In this document: positions 1 to 5,625 of the stretch, piece by piece
How positions within the stretch are numbered: position 1 is the stretch's first letter
How the letters are laid out: the number at the start of each line of letters is the position of its first letter
Source: an uncultured bacterium
GTDB lineage: Bacteria > Verrucomicrobiota > Lentisphaeria > Oligosphaerales > Oligosphaeraceae
Length of the DNA stretch: 14,368 bases
Direction: 5' to 3'
Assembly: GCA_902783355.1 (NCBI GenBank)
Contig: CACZQQ010000112.1
Location: forward strand, 1 to 14,368
Made by a program: the position numbers and the translations under genes
Notes under the pieces: generated by a model
The model's database searches: none
The model's input: the letters and a program-made list of their open reading frames with translations, nothing else
Told to the model about the DNA's origin: nothing

Positions 1-1
1 C

Positions 2-550
2 GCCGGCCCCGACGCGGTCGCCAAGCTCATGGCCCTGACTGACGGCACCGGCTACGACGACGTCTACGTCTTCGCGCCCGTGGCGCCCGTCGTCGAGCAA
101 GGCGATGCCATCCTCGGCCGCGACGGCTGCCTCAACTTCTTCTCCGGCCCCATCGACCCCAAGTTCTCCGCCAAGATGAACTTCTACAACGTGCACTACA
201 GCGGCACGCACGTGCTGGGCACCACGGGCGGCAACACGGACGACATCCGCGAGGCGCTGGCCATGATGGGCGCCGGCAAACTCAACCCCGCCATCATGAT
301 CACCCATGTCGGCGGCCTCACCGCCGCGCGCGACACGACCCTCAACCTGCCCAACATCAAGGGCGGCAAGAAGCTCATCTACACGCACCAGGACTTCCCG
401 CTGACCGCCATCAAGGACTTCGCCGAAAAGGGCAAGACCGACCCCATCTTCGCCGAACTCGACGACGCCTGCAAGCGCCACAACGGCCTGTGGAACGTCG
501 AGGCCGAGAAGATCGTCCTCGAGAAGATGCCCAAGCTGGCCGGCCTGTAA
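2..550 (+). CDS. Zinc-binding MDR dehydrogenase, L-sorbose-1-phosphate reductase-like (5' end missing)
   Basis: Only the last 182 codons are present; the frame is already open at base 2 and ends with TAA at 548-550, so the first ATG in the window (29) is internal. The segment corresponds to the C-terminal part of a medium-chain dehydrogenase: the end of the nucleotide-binding fold (GYDDVYVFAPV), then the stretch carrying YSGTHVLGTTGGNTDDIREA and MITHVGGLTAARDTT, and finally GGKKLIYTHQDFPLTAI. These resemble SorE, the NAD(P)H-dependent enzyme that reduces L-sorbose 1-phosphate to glucitol 6-phosphate. The N-terminal zinc-ligand region lies outside the window, so catalytic residues cannot be checked. 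The ribonuclease D gene starts 3 bp after the stop, which suggests cotranscription. The substrate could be another ketose or polyol phosphate; the family assignment is firmer than the substrate. Confidence 0.75.
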   Translation, partial: AGPDAVAKLMALTDGTGYDDVYVFAPVAPVVEQGDAILGRDGCLNFFSGPIDPKFSAKMNFYNVHYSGTHVLGTTGGNTDDIREALAMMGAGKLNPAIMITHVGGLTAARDTTLNLPNIKGGKKLIYTHQDFPLTAIKDFAEKGKTDPIFAELDDACKRHNGLWNVEAEKIVLEKMPKLAGL

Positions 551-553
551 TCA

Positions 554-1690
554 ATGCCGACGTGGCTTGACAGCGACAGCGCTCTGGCTGCCTTCGTGGG
601 AAGCCTTCCCGCAGGGCAGCCAGTGGCATTGGATACGGAGTTCGACTGGACCAAAACGTACTATCCTGTACTGGCCCTGCTCCAAATCGGAACAGACCGC
701 GAGCGCATTGGCGTGGCCGACGCGCTCGCCATCCATGACTGGAGGCCATTGCGCGAGCTCCTTGCAGCGGACGACCGCCAGATCATCCTCTTCAGCGGCC
801 ACAACGACCTGCCCCTGCTTGTGCACACATGCGGCGGCCCCGAGGCATGCCTGCCCAAAAACCTCTTCGACGTGCAGCTGGCCAGCGTCTTCTGCGACGG
901 CGAAAGCGTCTCGCCCTCCCTCAAAAGTGTCGTGCAGACGCAGCTGGGCATCGAACTGGACAAGCATGAGACGCGTAGCGACTGGCTGAAACGCCCGCTG
1001 ACGGAAAGCCAGATCGCGTACGCCGCAGGCGACGTGGCCCTCCTGCCTGAACTGGCTCTCCTCTTCGCCGAAAGACTGGCCCAGAACGGCAATGCGGCCG
1101 TCTTCCAGGAGGAGATGTCCCTCTGGGAAAAGCCGGAAGCCTACATCGAAACGCCAGCCGAACAGGCATGGAAGCGCCTCAAGCACTTTAACATATTGCG
1201 TACCAATGAGATACGTATGAGGGCACGCGTCCTGGCCGCCTGGCGTGAAGCCACCGCGCGGCAAAAGAACCTGCCGCGAAACTGGATTCTGTCGGACGAA
1301 CAGCTCACCTGGCTGGCCAACCGGAACCCGCAGAACGCCACGCAGATGGCCGCCATGCCCATCGCCGGGCACGGCGCAGGACGACATTGCCACGGCGAGA
1401 TTCTCGCCGCCCTGCGCGAGGCGACGCCCGCCCCCGAGGACAAGGGCACGCCGCCGCTCAAACCGTATCTGCGCGGAAAGCTGCGCGCCATGAAGGAGCG
1501 CCTCGCGGGCCTTGTCTCCAGCCGCGCCAAGGCCCACCACATGCCCGAGGAGCTGCTGGCCAGCCGCCGCGAGCTGGAAGCACTCGCCACCGACCGCCTC
1601 ATGGGACTCCCCCTCCGCGAAAGCCGCCTCCTCACAGGCTGGCGTGCCGCCCTCCTCCAGCCTGTGCTGGAAGAAATATTGCAGGGGTAA
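554..1690 (+). CDS. rnd: Ribonuclease D (3'-5' exoribonuclease with HRDC domain)
   Basis: The product is 378 aa, close to the usual length of RNase D, a 3'-5' exonuclease that trims tRNA and other stable RNA precursors in the cytoplasm. The DEDDy catalytic set is visible: motif I in ALDTEF (D27, E29), motif II around GHNDLPLL (D85), and motif III AYAAGDVALL (Y156, D160). An HRDC nucleic-acid-binding domain follows at about residues 205-290 (AWKRLKHFNIL, then LPRNWILSDEQL). A further helical tail of about 90 residues may be a second, degenerate HRDC unit, as in E. coli RNase D. The ATG lies 3 bp after the dehydrogenase stop and no Shine-Dalgarno sequence precedes it, so translational coupling is likely. 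Downstream is the palindromic region 1698-1800; there is no T-tract on this strand. Confidence 0.9.
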   Translation: MPTWLDSDSALAAFVGSLPAGQPVALDTEFDWTKTYYPVLALLQIGTDRERIGVADALAIHDWRPLRELLAADDRQIILFSGHNDLPLLVHTCGGPEACLPKNLFDVQLASVFCDGESVSPSLKSVVQTQLGIELDKHETRSDWLKRPLTESQIAYAAGDVALLPELALLFAERLAQNGNAAVFQEEMSLWEKPEAYIETPAEQAWKRLKHFNILRTNEIRMRARVLAAWREATARQKNLPRNWILSDEQLTWLANRNPQNATQMAAMPIAGHGAGRHCHGEILAALREATPAPEDKGTPPLKPYLRGKLRAMKERLAGLVSSRAKAHHMPEELLASRRELEALATDRLMGLPLRESRLLTGWRAALLQPVLEEILQG

Positions 1691-1720
1691 AACAAATGTG
1701 GCCAGCCGCGGGCTGGCCAC
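1687..1720 (-). terminator. Intrinsic terminator for the FG-GAP gene
   Basis: Read on the minus strand, the 10-bp GC-rich stem (1720-1711 with 1707-1698, 3-nt loop) is followed directly by ATTTGTTTTAC. This is a classical stem plus T-rich tract. It lies about 90 bp past the stop of the minus-strand FG-GAP gene. The T-rich tract overlaps the stop codon region of rnd on the other strand. No equivalent T-tract follows any of the stems on the plus strand. Confidence 0.7.
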
Positions 1721-1799
1721 TCAGGACGACGGGCCCAATGGGGTTCACACAGCCGCCTTCCGGCGGACCGTCCTGAGTGCACGGCCCGTGGCCGTGCAC
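1698..1799. repeat. Nested palindromic element with three perfect stems between convergent genes
   Basis: Three perfect inverted repeats fill this short gap. Stem A pairs 1698-1707 with 1711-1720 (10 bp, 3-nt loop). Stem B pairs 1718-1728 (CACTCAGGACG) with 1769-1779 (11 bp) and encloses a small hairpin, 1753-1757 with 1762-1766. That hairpin's loop reads GGAA, a GNRA type, on the minus strand. Stem C pairs 1777-1786 with 1790-1799 (10 bp, 3-nt loop). Stems A and B share three bases at one junction and B and C share three at the other, so the arrangement is nearly mirror symmetric. It resembles a REP/BIME-type or small non-autonomous palindromic element, but no second copy exists in this window. 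Confidence 0.6.
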
Positions 1800-1809
1800 A
1801 CCTGCCACC

Positions 1810-4533
1810 TCAGAAGGTGTGGATTTCCTTGTCGATGTCCTCGAATTCGACGGTGACGCTCTTCACGCGGGGGGTCTCCACGCCATTGTGGGCATAGAGG
1901 ACGAGCCGGTACTGCACGTACTTGCCCGAGAAGAGGAGCTTGTCCACGAAATCGTGGGCGCGGAAGCGGCTCTTCGTGTTGGTGGGCCCCAGCCAGGGCT
2001 TCTTCTCCAGCTCCTCCAGCGAATCTGCCACGCGCAGCTGCGCGAAGACGTCGCACTTACGGGGGATCGTGGCGTCCCAGTAGATTTTCCGCACGCCGCA
2101 GTTCTTCGGAATCCTGTGGGGGACGCTCTCGTAGTATTCGTCGAAGGAGCGGTCCATGATGTTGCCCGGGTCCACGTTGCACATGCCGTGGGGGCCGAAG
2201 GTGGGCAGGTCCACGGTGTTCTTCACGTTGAATCCGTCCTTGCCGTTGTACCAGACGGTGGAGTAGGCGATGTGGTTGCCCATGACCTTGTGGTTGGCGA
2301 TGGCCAGGTCCACATGGCCGTCGTCATCGAAGTCGGCGGCGATGGAGCCGGAGACGGCGTGGGTGTCCAGAATGCTGCGCCGGTTGGCGTTGAAGCCCTC
2401 GGGGGAGTTCCAGTAGATGAAGGAGGGCAGGTCGCGCTCATGGGCGTTCTGGTAGGAGGCCACGAAGATGTCCAGCAGGCCGTCGTTGTTGAAGTCGGCG
2501 ACGCAGAGGGAGTTCGCGGCATAGCAGGGCAGCATGGTCTTCCGGTTCTCGGAGTAGCCATCCGGCCCGCCCCAATAGATATATAGGTACGAGTCGTTGG
2601 GGACGCCGGGCGTGGGGGAGTGGGAGCCCCAGATGAGGTCCGGATAGCCGTTGCCGTTCAGGTCGGCCACCTTGGAATTGACCACATGGTGCACCTTGAA
2701 GGCCTGCTTGCGCGAGAAGTCGAAGCCGTCGGGGCCGCCCCACAGCACAAAGCTGACCTCCTTGTCAATGCAAGAGAGGATGAGGTCGAGATAGCCGTCG
2801 CCGTTCAGGTCGGCGACGCTGATGAAGCGCGGCTGCTTGTAGACGGTGCCGTCGGGATCCTCCATCCTGATGACCTTGCAGTTCTCCTCGGAGAAGCCGT
2901 CGGGGCCGCCGTAGTAGACGCGGAGGCAGTCGTTGTCGAAGCCGCAGAAGAGGAGGTCGAGGTAGCCGTCGTGGTTGAAGTCGCCGGCGATGACGCCATG
3001 GGCGCGGTTGGTGTGGAGGCGCTGCGGCTGGCGGCTGAACTGGCCGTCCTTCTGGTAGTAGACGTAGGAGCCGAAGTCCATCCAGGGCGCCAGCTCGGAG
3101 CCGTTGGCGAAGGCGATGTCCGCCCTGCCGTCGTCGTTGAAGTCGGCGCAGATCATGTCGACGCTGCCCCAGCCGGGCAGCGTCATCTTGTCATGGACGT
3201 GGTAGCCGGTGGCGGAGCCGAAGTAGATGTCGTTGTCGGGATTGCCGATGTAGCTGCCGCTGTGGTGGTTGCCGACGACCAGATAGGGGCGGCCGGCCTT
3301 GTCGTGGATGACGAGGACGCGGGTGGGGTCGGCGGCGGGCAGGTGCTTCGGCTCGGGCACGCCCGGCTTCGCCATGGCGCCTGTCGGGAAGACGAGCACC
3401 TCGCAGTCGAAGGAGGCATGGGTGTGGCTCTGGCAGACCACGATGTCAAGCCCCTTGCCGCCGGAGAAGTTGCCCAGGGCGAGGTCGCTGGCGCGGTAGG
3501 TGGGCAGGGTCAGGCGGTTCTTGCTGGAGAAGCCGCCCTTGCCGCCCAGATAGATGTACGAGGCCTCGTCATGGCCGTGCCCCTTGCGGGTGGCCACCAC
3601 GAGGTCGCTGCAACCGCGCCCGAAGATGTCGCCCGCCTCGGCGGCGGAGCCGCCCTCCACGTCGATTTTCATGCCCTTCTTGATATCAAGTCCCTTCTTT
3701 CCAAGTGGATAGAGCATGAGGCACTTCTGGCGGAAGACGGTCAGATGCTTGACGCCGTCGATGTCGATGAAGCGCAGCTTGGGGGCGGAATCGCTGACCG
3801 CCTGCGTATAGCTGTCCCAGCTGTGCTCGTGCTTGACGTAGGCGGGGTCCTTCGGCAGAAGCGGCGTCTGCTTGGCGCCCTCGACGAACTCCTTCATCGT
3901 GGTGACGGAGCCGTCCTCATGCTGGATGAAGAGGGTGGCGCACTTGTCGCCGGCGAAATGCCATGCGGCCAGCCCCGACACGTCGGCGCCGTCCCCCACC
4001 TCCAGATGCTGCCTCGGTCCGAAGCCGCACTCGTCCTGCCAGAAGAGGACGAGCTTGCCCTTGGAGCGGTAGACCAGGTGCTGGCGCCCATCCCCCTTGA
4101 AGTCGCCGGCGGCGACGTAGGAGGCCCCGGGGGCGGGCAGATAGGAGACGAAGTTGTCGGAGGGGCCGTTGTCGGAGTTGTAGAAGACGGCGGAGAGGTT
4201 GAGGAGGGTCATGCCGTCCCATGTGCAGGCCCAGGCCATGTCCTCGCGCCCCTCGCCGGAGAAGTCGGCGACGGCGGCGTCGGCCGCGCCGCCCAGGAAG
4301 AGTTCGCGCCTGTTCTCGGGATGGTTGAGCGGGTCGGGATAGACGTCGATGGGGACGCGCTCCTCGTGGGCCTGGGAGTTGCAGAACACAAGGTCCATGT
4401 AGCCGTTGCTCAGGAGGCTCGTGCGGTGGATGCGCTGCAGGACGCCCGCCCTGGACACGTAGATGTTATGCCCGCCATTGCCGAATTTCCCCTGGCGGAA
4501 CGCCTCGAACCCCTCGGTCTTCCACGATTGCAT
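1810..4533 (-). CDS. FG-GAP/VCBS repeat protein, no signal peptide
   Basis: The protein is 907 aa and built from integrin-alpha-like beta-propeller repeats. Calcium-loop motifs of the form D-[FL]-N-x-[DN]-G-x-x-D start near residues 464, 518, 575, 624, 680 and 734 (49-57 residue spacing). Most are followed by a YWGGPDGF-like signature. Weaker copies occur near 90, 144 and 355. After about 810 comes a separate C-terminal domain (IYWDATIPRKCDVFAQLRVA to VQYRLVLYAHNGVETPRVKS) that looks like a beta-sandwich; I cannot name its family. The start ATG has an AAGGAG site 10 nt upstream, and an in-frame TGA lies eight codons upstream, so no signal peptide has been missed. That is odd because VCBS proteins are usually exported. 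A structural or ligand-binding role is likely; the specific function is unknown. It is monocistronic, with its own promoter and terminator candidates. Confidence 0.85.
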   Translation of the reverse strand: MQSWKTEGFEAFRQGKFGNGGHNIYVSRAGVLQRIHRTSLLSNGYMDLVFCNSQAHEERVPIDVYPDPLNHPENRRELFLGGAADAAVADFSGEGREDMAWACTWDGMTLLNLSAVFYNSDNGPSDNFVSYLPAPGASYVAAGDFKGDGRQHLVYRSKGKLVLFWQDECGFGPRQHLEVGDGADVSGLAAWHFAGDKCATLFIQHEDGSVTTMKEFVEGAKQTPLLPKDPAYVKHEHSWDSYTQAVSDSAPKLRFIDIDGVKHLTVFRQKCLMLYPLGKKGLDIKKGMKIDVEGGSAAEAGDIFGRGCSDLVVATRKGHGHDEASYIYLGGKGGFSSKNRLTLPTYRASDLALGNFSGGKGLDIVVCQSHTHASFDCEVLVFPTGAMAKPGVPEPKHLPAADPTRVLVIHDKAGRPYLVVGNHHSGSYIGNPDNDIYFGSATGYHVHDKMTLPGWGSVDMICADFNDDGRADIAFANGSELAPWMDFGSYVYYQKDGQFSRQPQRLHTNRAHGVIAGDFNHDGYLDLLFCGFDNDCLRVYYGGPDGFSEENCKVIRMEDPDGTVYKQPRFISVADLNGDGYLDLILSCIDKEVSFVLWGGPDGFDFSRKQAFKVHHVVNSKVADLNGNGYPDLIWGSHSPTPGVPNDSYLYIYWGGPDGYSENRKTMLPCYAANSLCVADFNNDGLLDIFVASYQNAHERDLPSFIYWNSPEGFNANRRSILDTHAVSGSIAADFDDDGHVDLAIANHKVMGNHIAYSTVWYNGKDGFNVKNTVDLPTFGPHGMCNVDPGNIMDRSFDEYYESVPHRIPKNCGVRKIYWDATIPRKCDVFAQLRVADSLEELEKKPWLGPTNTKSRFRAHDFVDKLLFSGKYVQYRLVLYAHNGVETPRVKSVTVEFEDIDKEIHTF

Positions 4534-4543
4534 TGTCGGATTG

Positions 4544-4549
4544 CTCCTT
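4544..4549 (-). promoter_or_regulatory. Ribosome binding site of the FG-GAP gene
   Basis: AAGGAG on the minus strand lies 10 nt before the ATG at 4533. It is among the strongest Shine-Dalgarno matches in the window. It fixes the start codon and supports a protein without a leader peptide. Confidence 0.75.
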
Positions 4550-4585
4550 GTGAATCAGAATGTTGAATTGCTTGAAGAGGACATG

Positions 4586-4617
4586 AAAAAGGCCTCCCCG
4601 TCCATGGCAGGGGAGGC
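4586..4617 (-). terminator. Terminator-like hairpin in the 5' leader of the FG-GAP gene (possible attenuator)
   Basis: On the minus strand GCCTCCCC (4617-4610) pairs perfectly with GGGGAGGC (4599-4592) across a 10-nt loop. It is followed by CTTTTTC at 4591-4585. This is an intrinsic terminator shape, yet it sits about 53 nt upstream of the start codon of the FG-GAP gene on the same strand. No gene ends here on the minus strand, so either it attenuates the FG-GAP transcript or it ends a short leader RNA. There is no T-tract on the plus strand. Confidence 0.6.
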
Positions 4618-4638
4618 GATGAATGGGACATGGTGCAT

Positions 4639-4667
4639 AATATATTCGGTGAAATGGCGTCTCCCAA
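4639..4667 (-). promoter_or_regulatory. Candidate sigma70 promoter for the FG-GAP gene
   Basis: Minus-strand TTGGGA (4667-4662, 4 of 6 matches to TTGACA) is separated by 17 bp from TATATT (4644-4639, 5 of 6 matches to TATAAT). Transcription would start near 4632, only about 15 nt before the terminator-like hairpin. The call rests on sequence match alone. Confidence 0.45.
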
Positions 4668-4711
4668 CAGGTTGCATCAATTTGGCGGTTGTTTTTCAAG
4701 GGGGAATCCGT

Positions 4712-4739
4712 TTGCAGTCCAGAGAATGACGATTATATT
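4712..4739 (+). promoter_or_regulatory. Candidate sigma70 promoter for rpsD
   Basis: TTGCAG (4712-4717, a weak -35) lies 16 bp before TATATT (4734-4739, 5 of 6 matches to the -10 consensus). Transcription from here would give a leader of about 130 nt before the rpsD start. Confidence is moderate because the -35 box is poor. Confidence 0.4.
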
Positions 4740-4768
4740 AGTGTGTTTTCCGAGCCTGAAAGCCGCCT

Positions 4769-4789
4769 CCCCGGCAAGACTGTCCGGGG
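4769..4789 (+). promoter_or_regulatory. Hairpin in the rpsD 5' leader
   Basis: CCCCGG (4769-4774) pairs with CCGGGG (4784-4789) across a 9-nt loop. It falls inside the predicted rpsD leader. In E. coli and Bacillus, ribosomal protein S4 represses its own mRNA by binding a structured leader, so an autoregulatory role is plausible here but unproven. The hairpin lacks a T-tract and is not a terminator. Confidence 0.3.
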
Positions 4790-4866
4790 GAAATGCCCGT
4801 GCCAGGTGGCGCGGGGCCTGTCTCACTGACGGCGGCGCCGACAAGAGGCTCCGTGAAAACGCAACT

Positions 4867-4870
4867 GGAG
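4867..4870 (+). promoter_or_regulatory. Ribosome binding site of rpsD
   Basis: GGAG is placed 8 nt before the ATG at 4879. The reading frame stays open back to 4630, but the upstream portion has no S4 similarity. This site, with the alanine-lysine-rich N-terminus that follows, decides the start. Confidence 0.7.
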
Positions 4871-4878
4871 AGCAAACC

Positions 4879-5520
4879 ATGGCTGACGAAAAGAAGAAGA
4901 GCAGCACCCACGGTGCGAAACACACACTCTGCCGCCGCATTGGCTACTGCCTGTGGGGCATGCCCAACTGCCCGACCGCCGGCGACAAGGGCAAGACCTA
5001 TCCCGCCGGCCAGCACGGCCCCACCAAGCGCCGCGGCAAGCTCTCCACCTACGGCGAACTGCTCATCGAAAAGCAGAAGCTCAAGACCTTCTACCAGCTG
5101 TCCGAACACCAGCTGCTGTTCTACTACCGCAACGCCAAGCACGGCCTGGGCGGCAACGTCGGCGACAAGCTGCTGGCCAACCTTGAGATGCGCCTCTGCA
5201 GCGCGGTCTACCGCAGCGGCCTGGCCCCGACCATCTTCGCCGCCCGCCAGATCGTCTCCCACCGCCATGTCCTGGTGAACGGCCGCGTCGTCGACCGCGC
5301 CAGCTACCGCCTGAAGGCCGGCGACGTCATCTCCATCAACGACCTGCACTCCCCCATGATCGCCCAGATCGCCAAGGACAGCACCGTCGCACTGCCGCCC
5401 TACATGGAGAAGGACGCCAACGACAAGTGCAAGGTGACCATCACGCGCGAACCCCTGCCTGAGGAAATCCACGTGAACGTCTCCATCATCAAGGTCGTCG
5501 AATACTACAACCTGCACTAA
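4879..5520 (+). CDS. rpsD: 30S ribosomal protein S4
   Basis: The product is 213 aa, normal for S4, a primary 16S rRNA-binding protein that starts assembly of the small subunit body. The hallmark YPAGQHGP segment is at 41-48, followed by a helical region (STYGELLIEKQKLKTFY). The S4 RNA-binding domain spans about 102-160 (NLEMRLCSAVYRSGLAPT, ARQIVSHRHVLVNGRVVD). The N-terminal metal-binding-like region has only three cysteines, C18, C24 and C31 (CRRIGYC, then PNCP), rather than the four of the standard zinc form. A lysine-rich extension of about 15 residues precedes it. The gene stands alone, outside the usual rpsM-rpsK-rpsD-rpoA-rplQ cluster, with its own promoter candidate and terminator. Confidence 0.95.
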   Translation: MADEKKKSSTHGAKHTLCRRIGYCLWGMPNCPTAGDKGKTYPAGQHGPTKRRGKLSTYGELLIEKQKLKTFYQLSEHQLLFYYRNAKHGLGGNVGDKLLANLEMRLCSAVYRSGLAPTIFAARQIVSHRHVLVNGRVVDRASYRLKAGDVISINDLHSPMIAQIAKDSTVALPPYMEKDANDKCKVTITREPLPEEIHVNVSIIKVVEYYNLH

Positions 5521-5548
5521 TTCTCCCCGACAACCGAGGAGAAGACCG

Positions 5549-5595
5549 AAGCGCCAGCCGCAACTCCATCCTGCGGCCGGCGCTTCTTGCGTTTC
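5549..5595 (+). terminator. Intrinsic terminator of rpsD
   Basis: AAGCGCC-A-GCCGCA (5549-5562) pairs with TGCGGC-C-GGCGCTT (5572-5585), giving 13 pairs with one A-C mismatch around a 9-nt loop. CTTGCGTTTC follows. A smaller hairpin, TTCTCC (5521-5526) with GGAGAA (5538-5543), lies just after the stop codon. The TTG at 5587 falls in this T-rich tail, so it is not a credible start for the next gene. Confidence 0.7.
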
Positions 5596-5625
5596 AAAGA
5601 CGCCAATCCCCCAAAAAGCCGCGCC

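Larger units (their letters stand above)
4534..4878. other. Divergent regulatory region between the FG-GAP gene and rpsD
   Basis: No credible gene lies in these 345 bp; the short frames through them have no RBS or recognisable product. The minus-strand side holds a promoter candidate, a terminator-like hairpin and a strong RBS. The plus-strand side holds the rpsD promoter candidate, a 6-bp GC hairpin at 4769-4789 and the rpsD RBS. The middle portion (about 4630-4745) is clearly more AT-rich than the genes on either side, as expected for promoter DNA. Confidence 0.6.

Noticed and set aside
1745..2586. Plus-strand open frames opposite the FG-GAP gene, including a 648-residue one at 2620-4566
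   Set aside because: They are antisense shadows of a GC-rich coding strand: low-complexity Val/Ala/Gly/Asp composition, no motifs and no RBS. The minus strand encodes recognisable VCBS repeats throughout.
4630..4878. N-terminal extension of rpsD from ATG 4630
   Set aside because: The added 83 residues have no S4 similarity, overlap the likely promoter, and lack an RBS; ATG 4879 has GGAG at proper distance.
5587..5625. TTG start for the phosphoesterase
   Set aside because: It lies in the T-rich tail of the rpsD terminator and adds no conserved residues.
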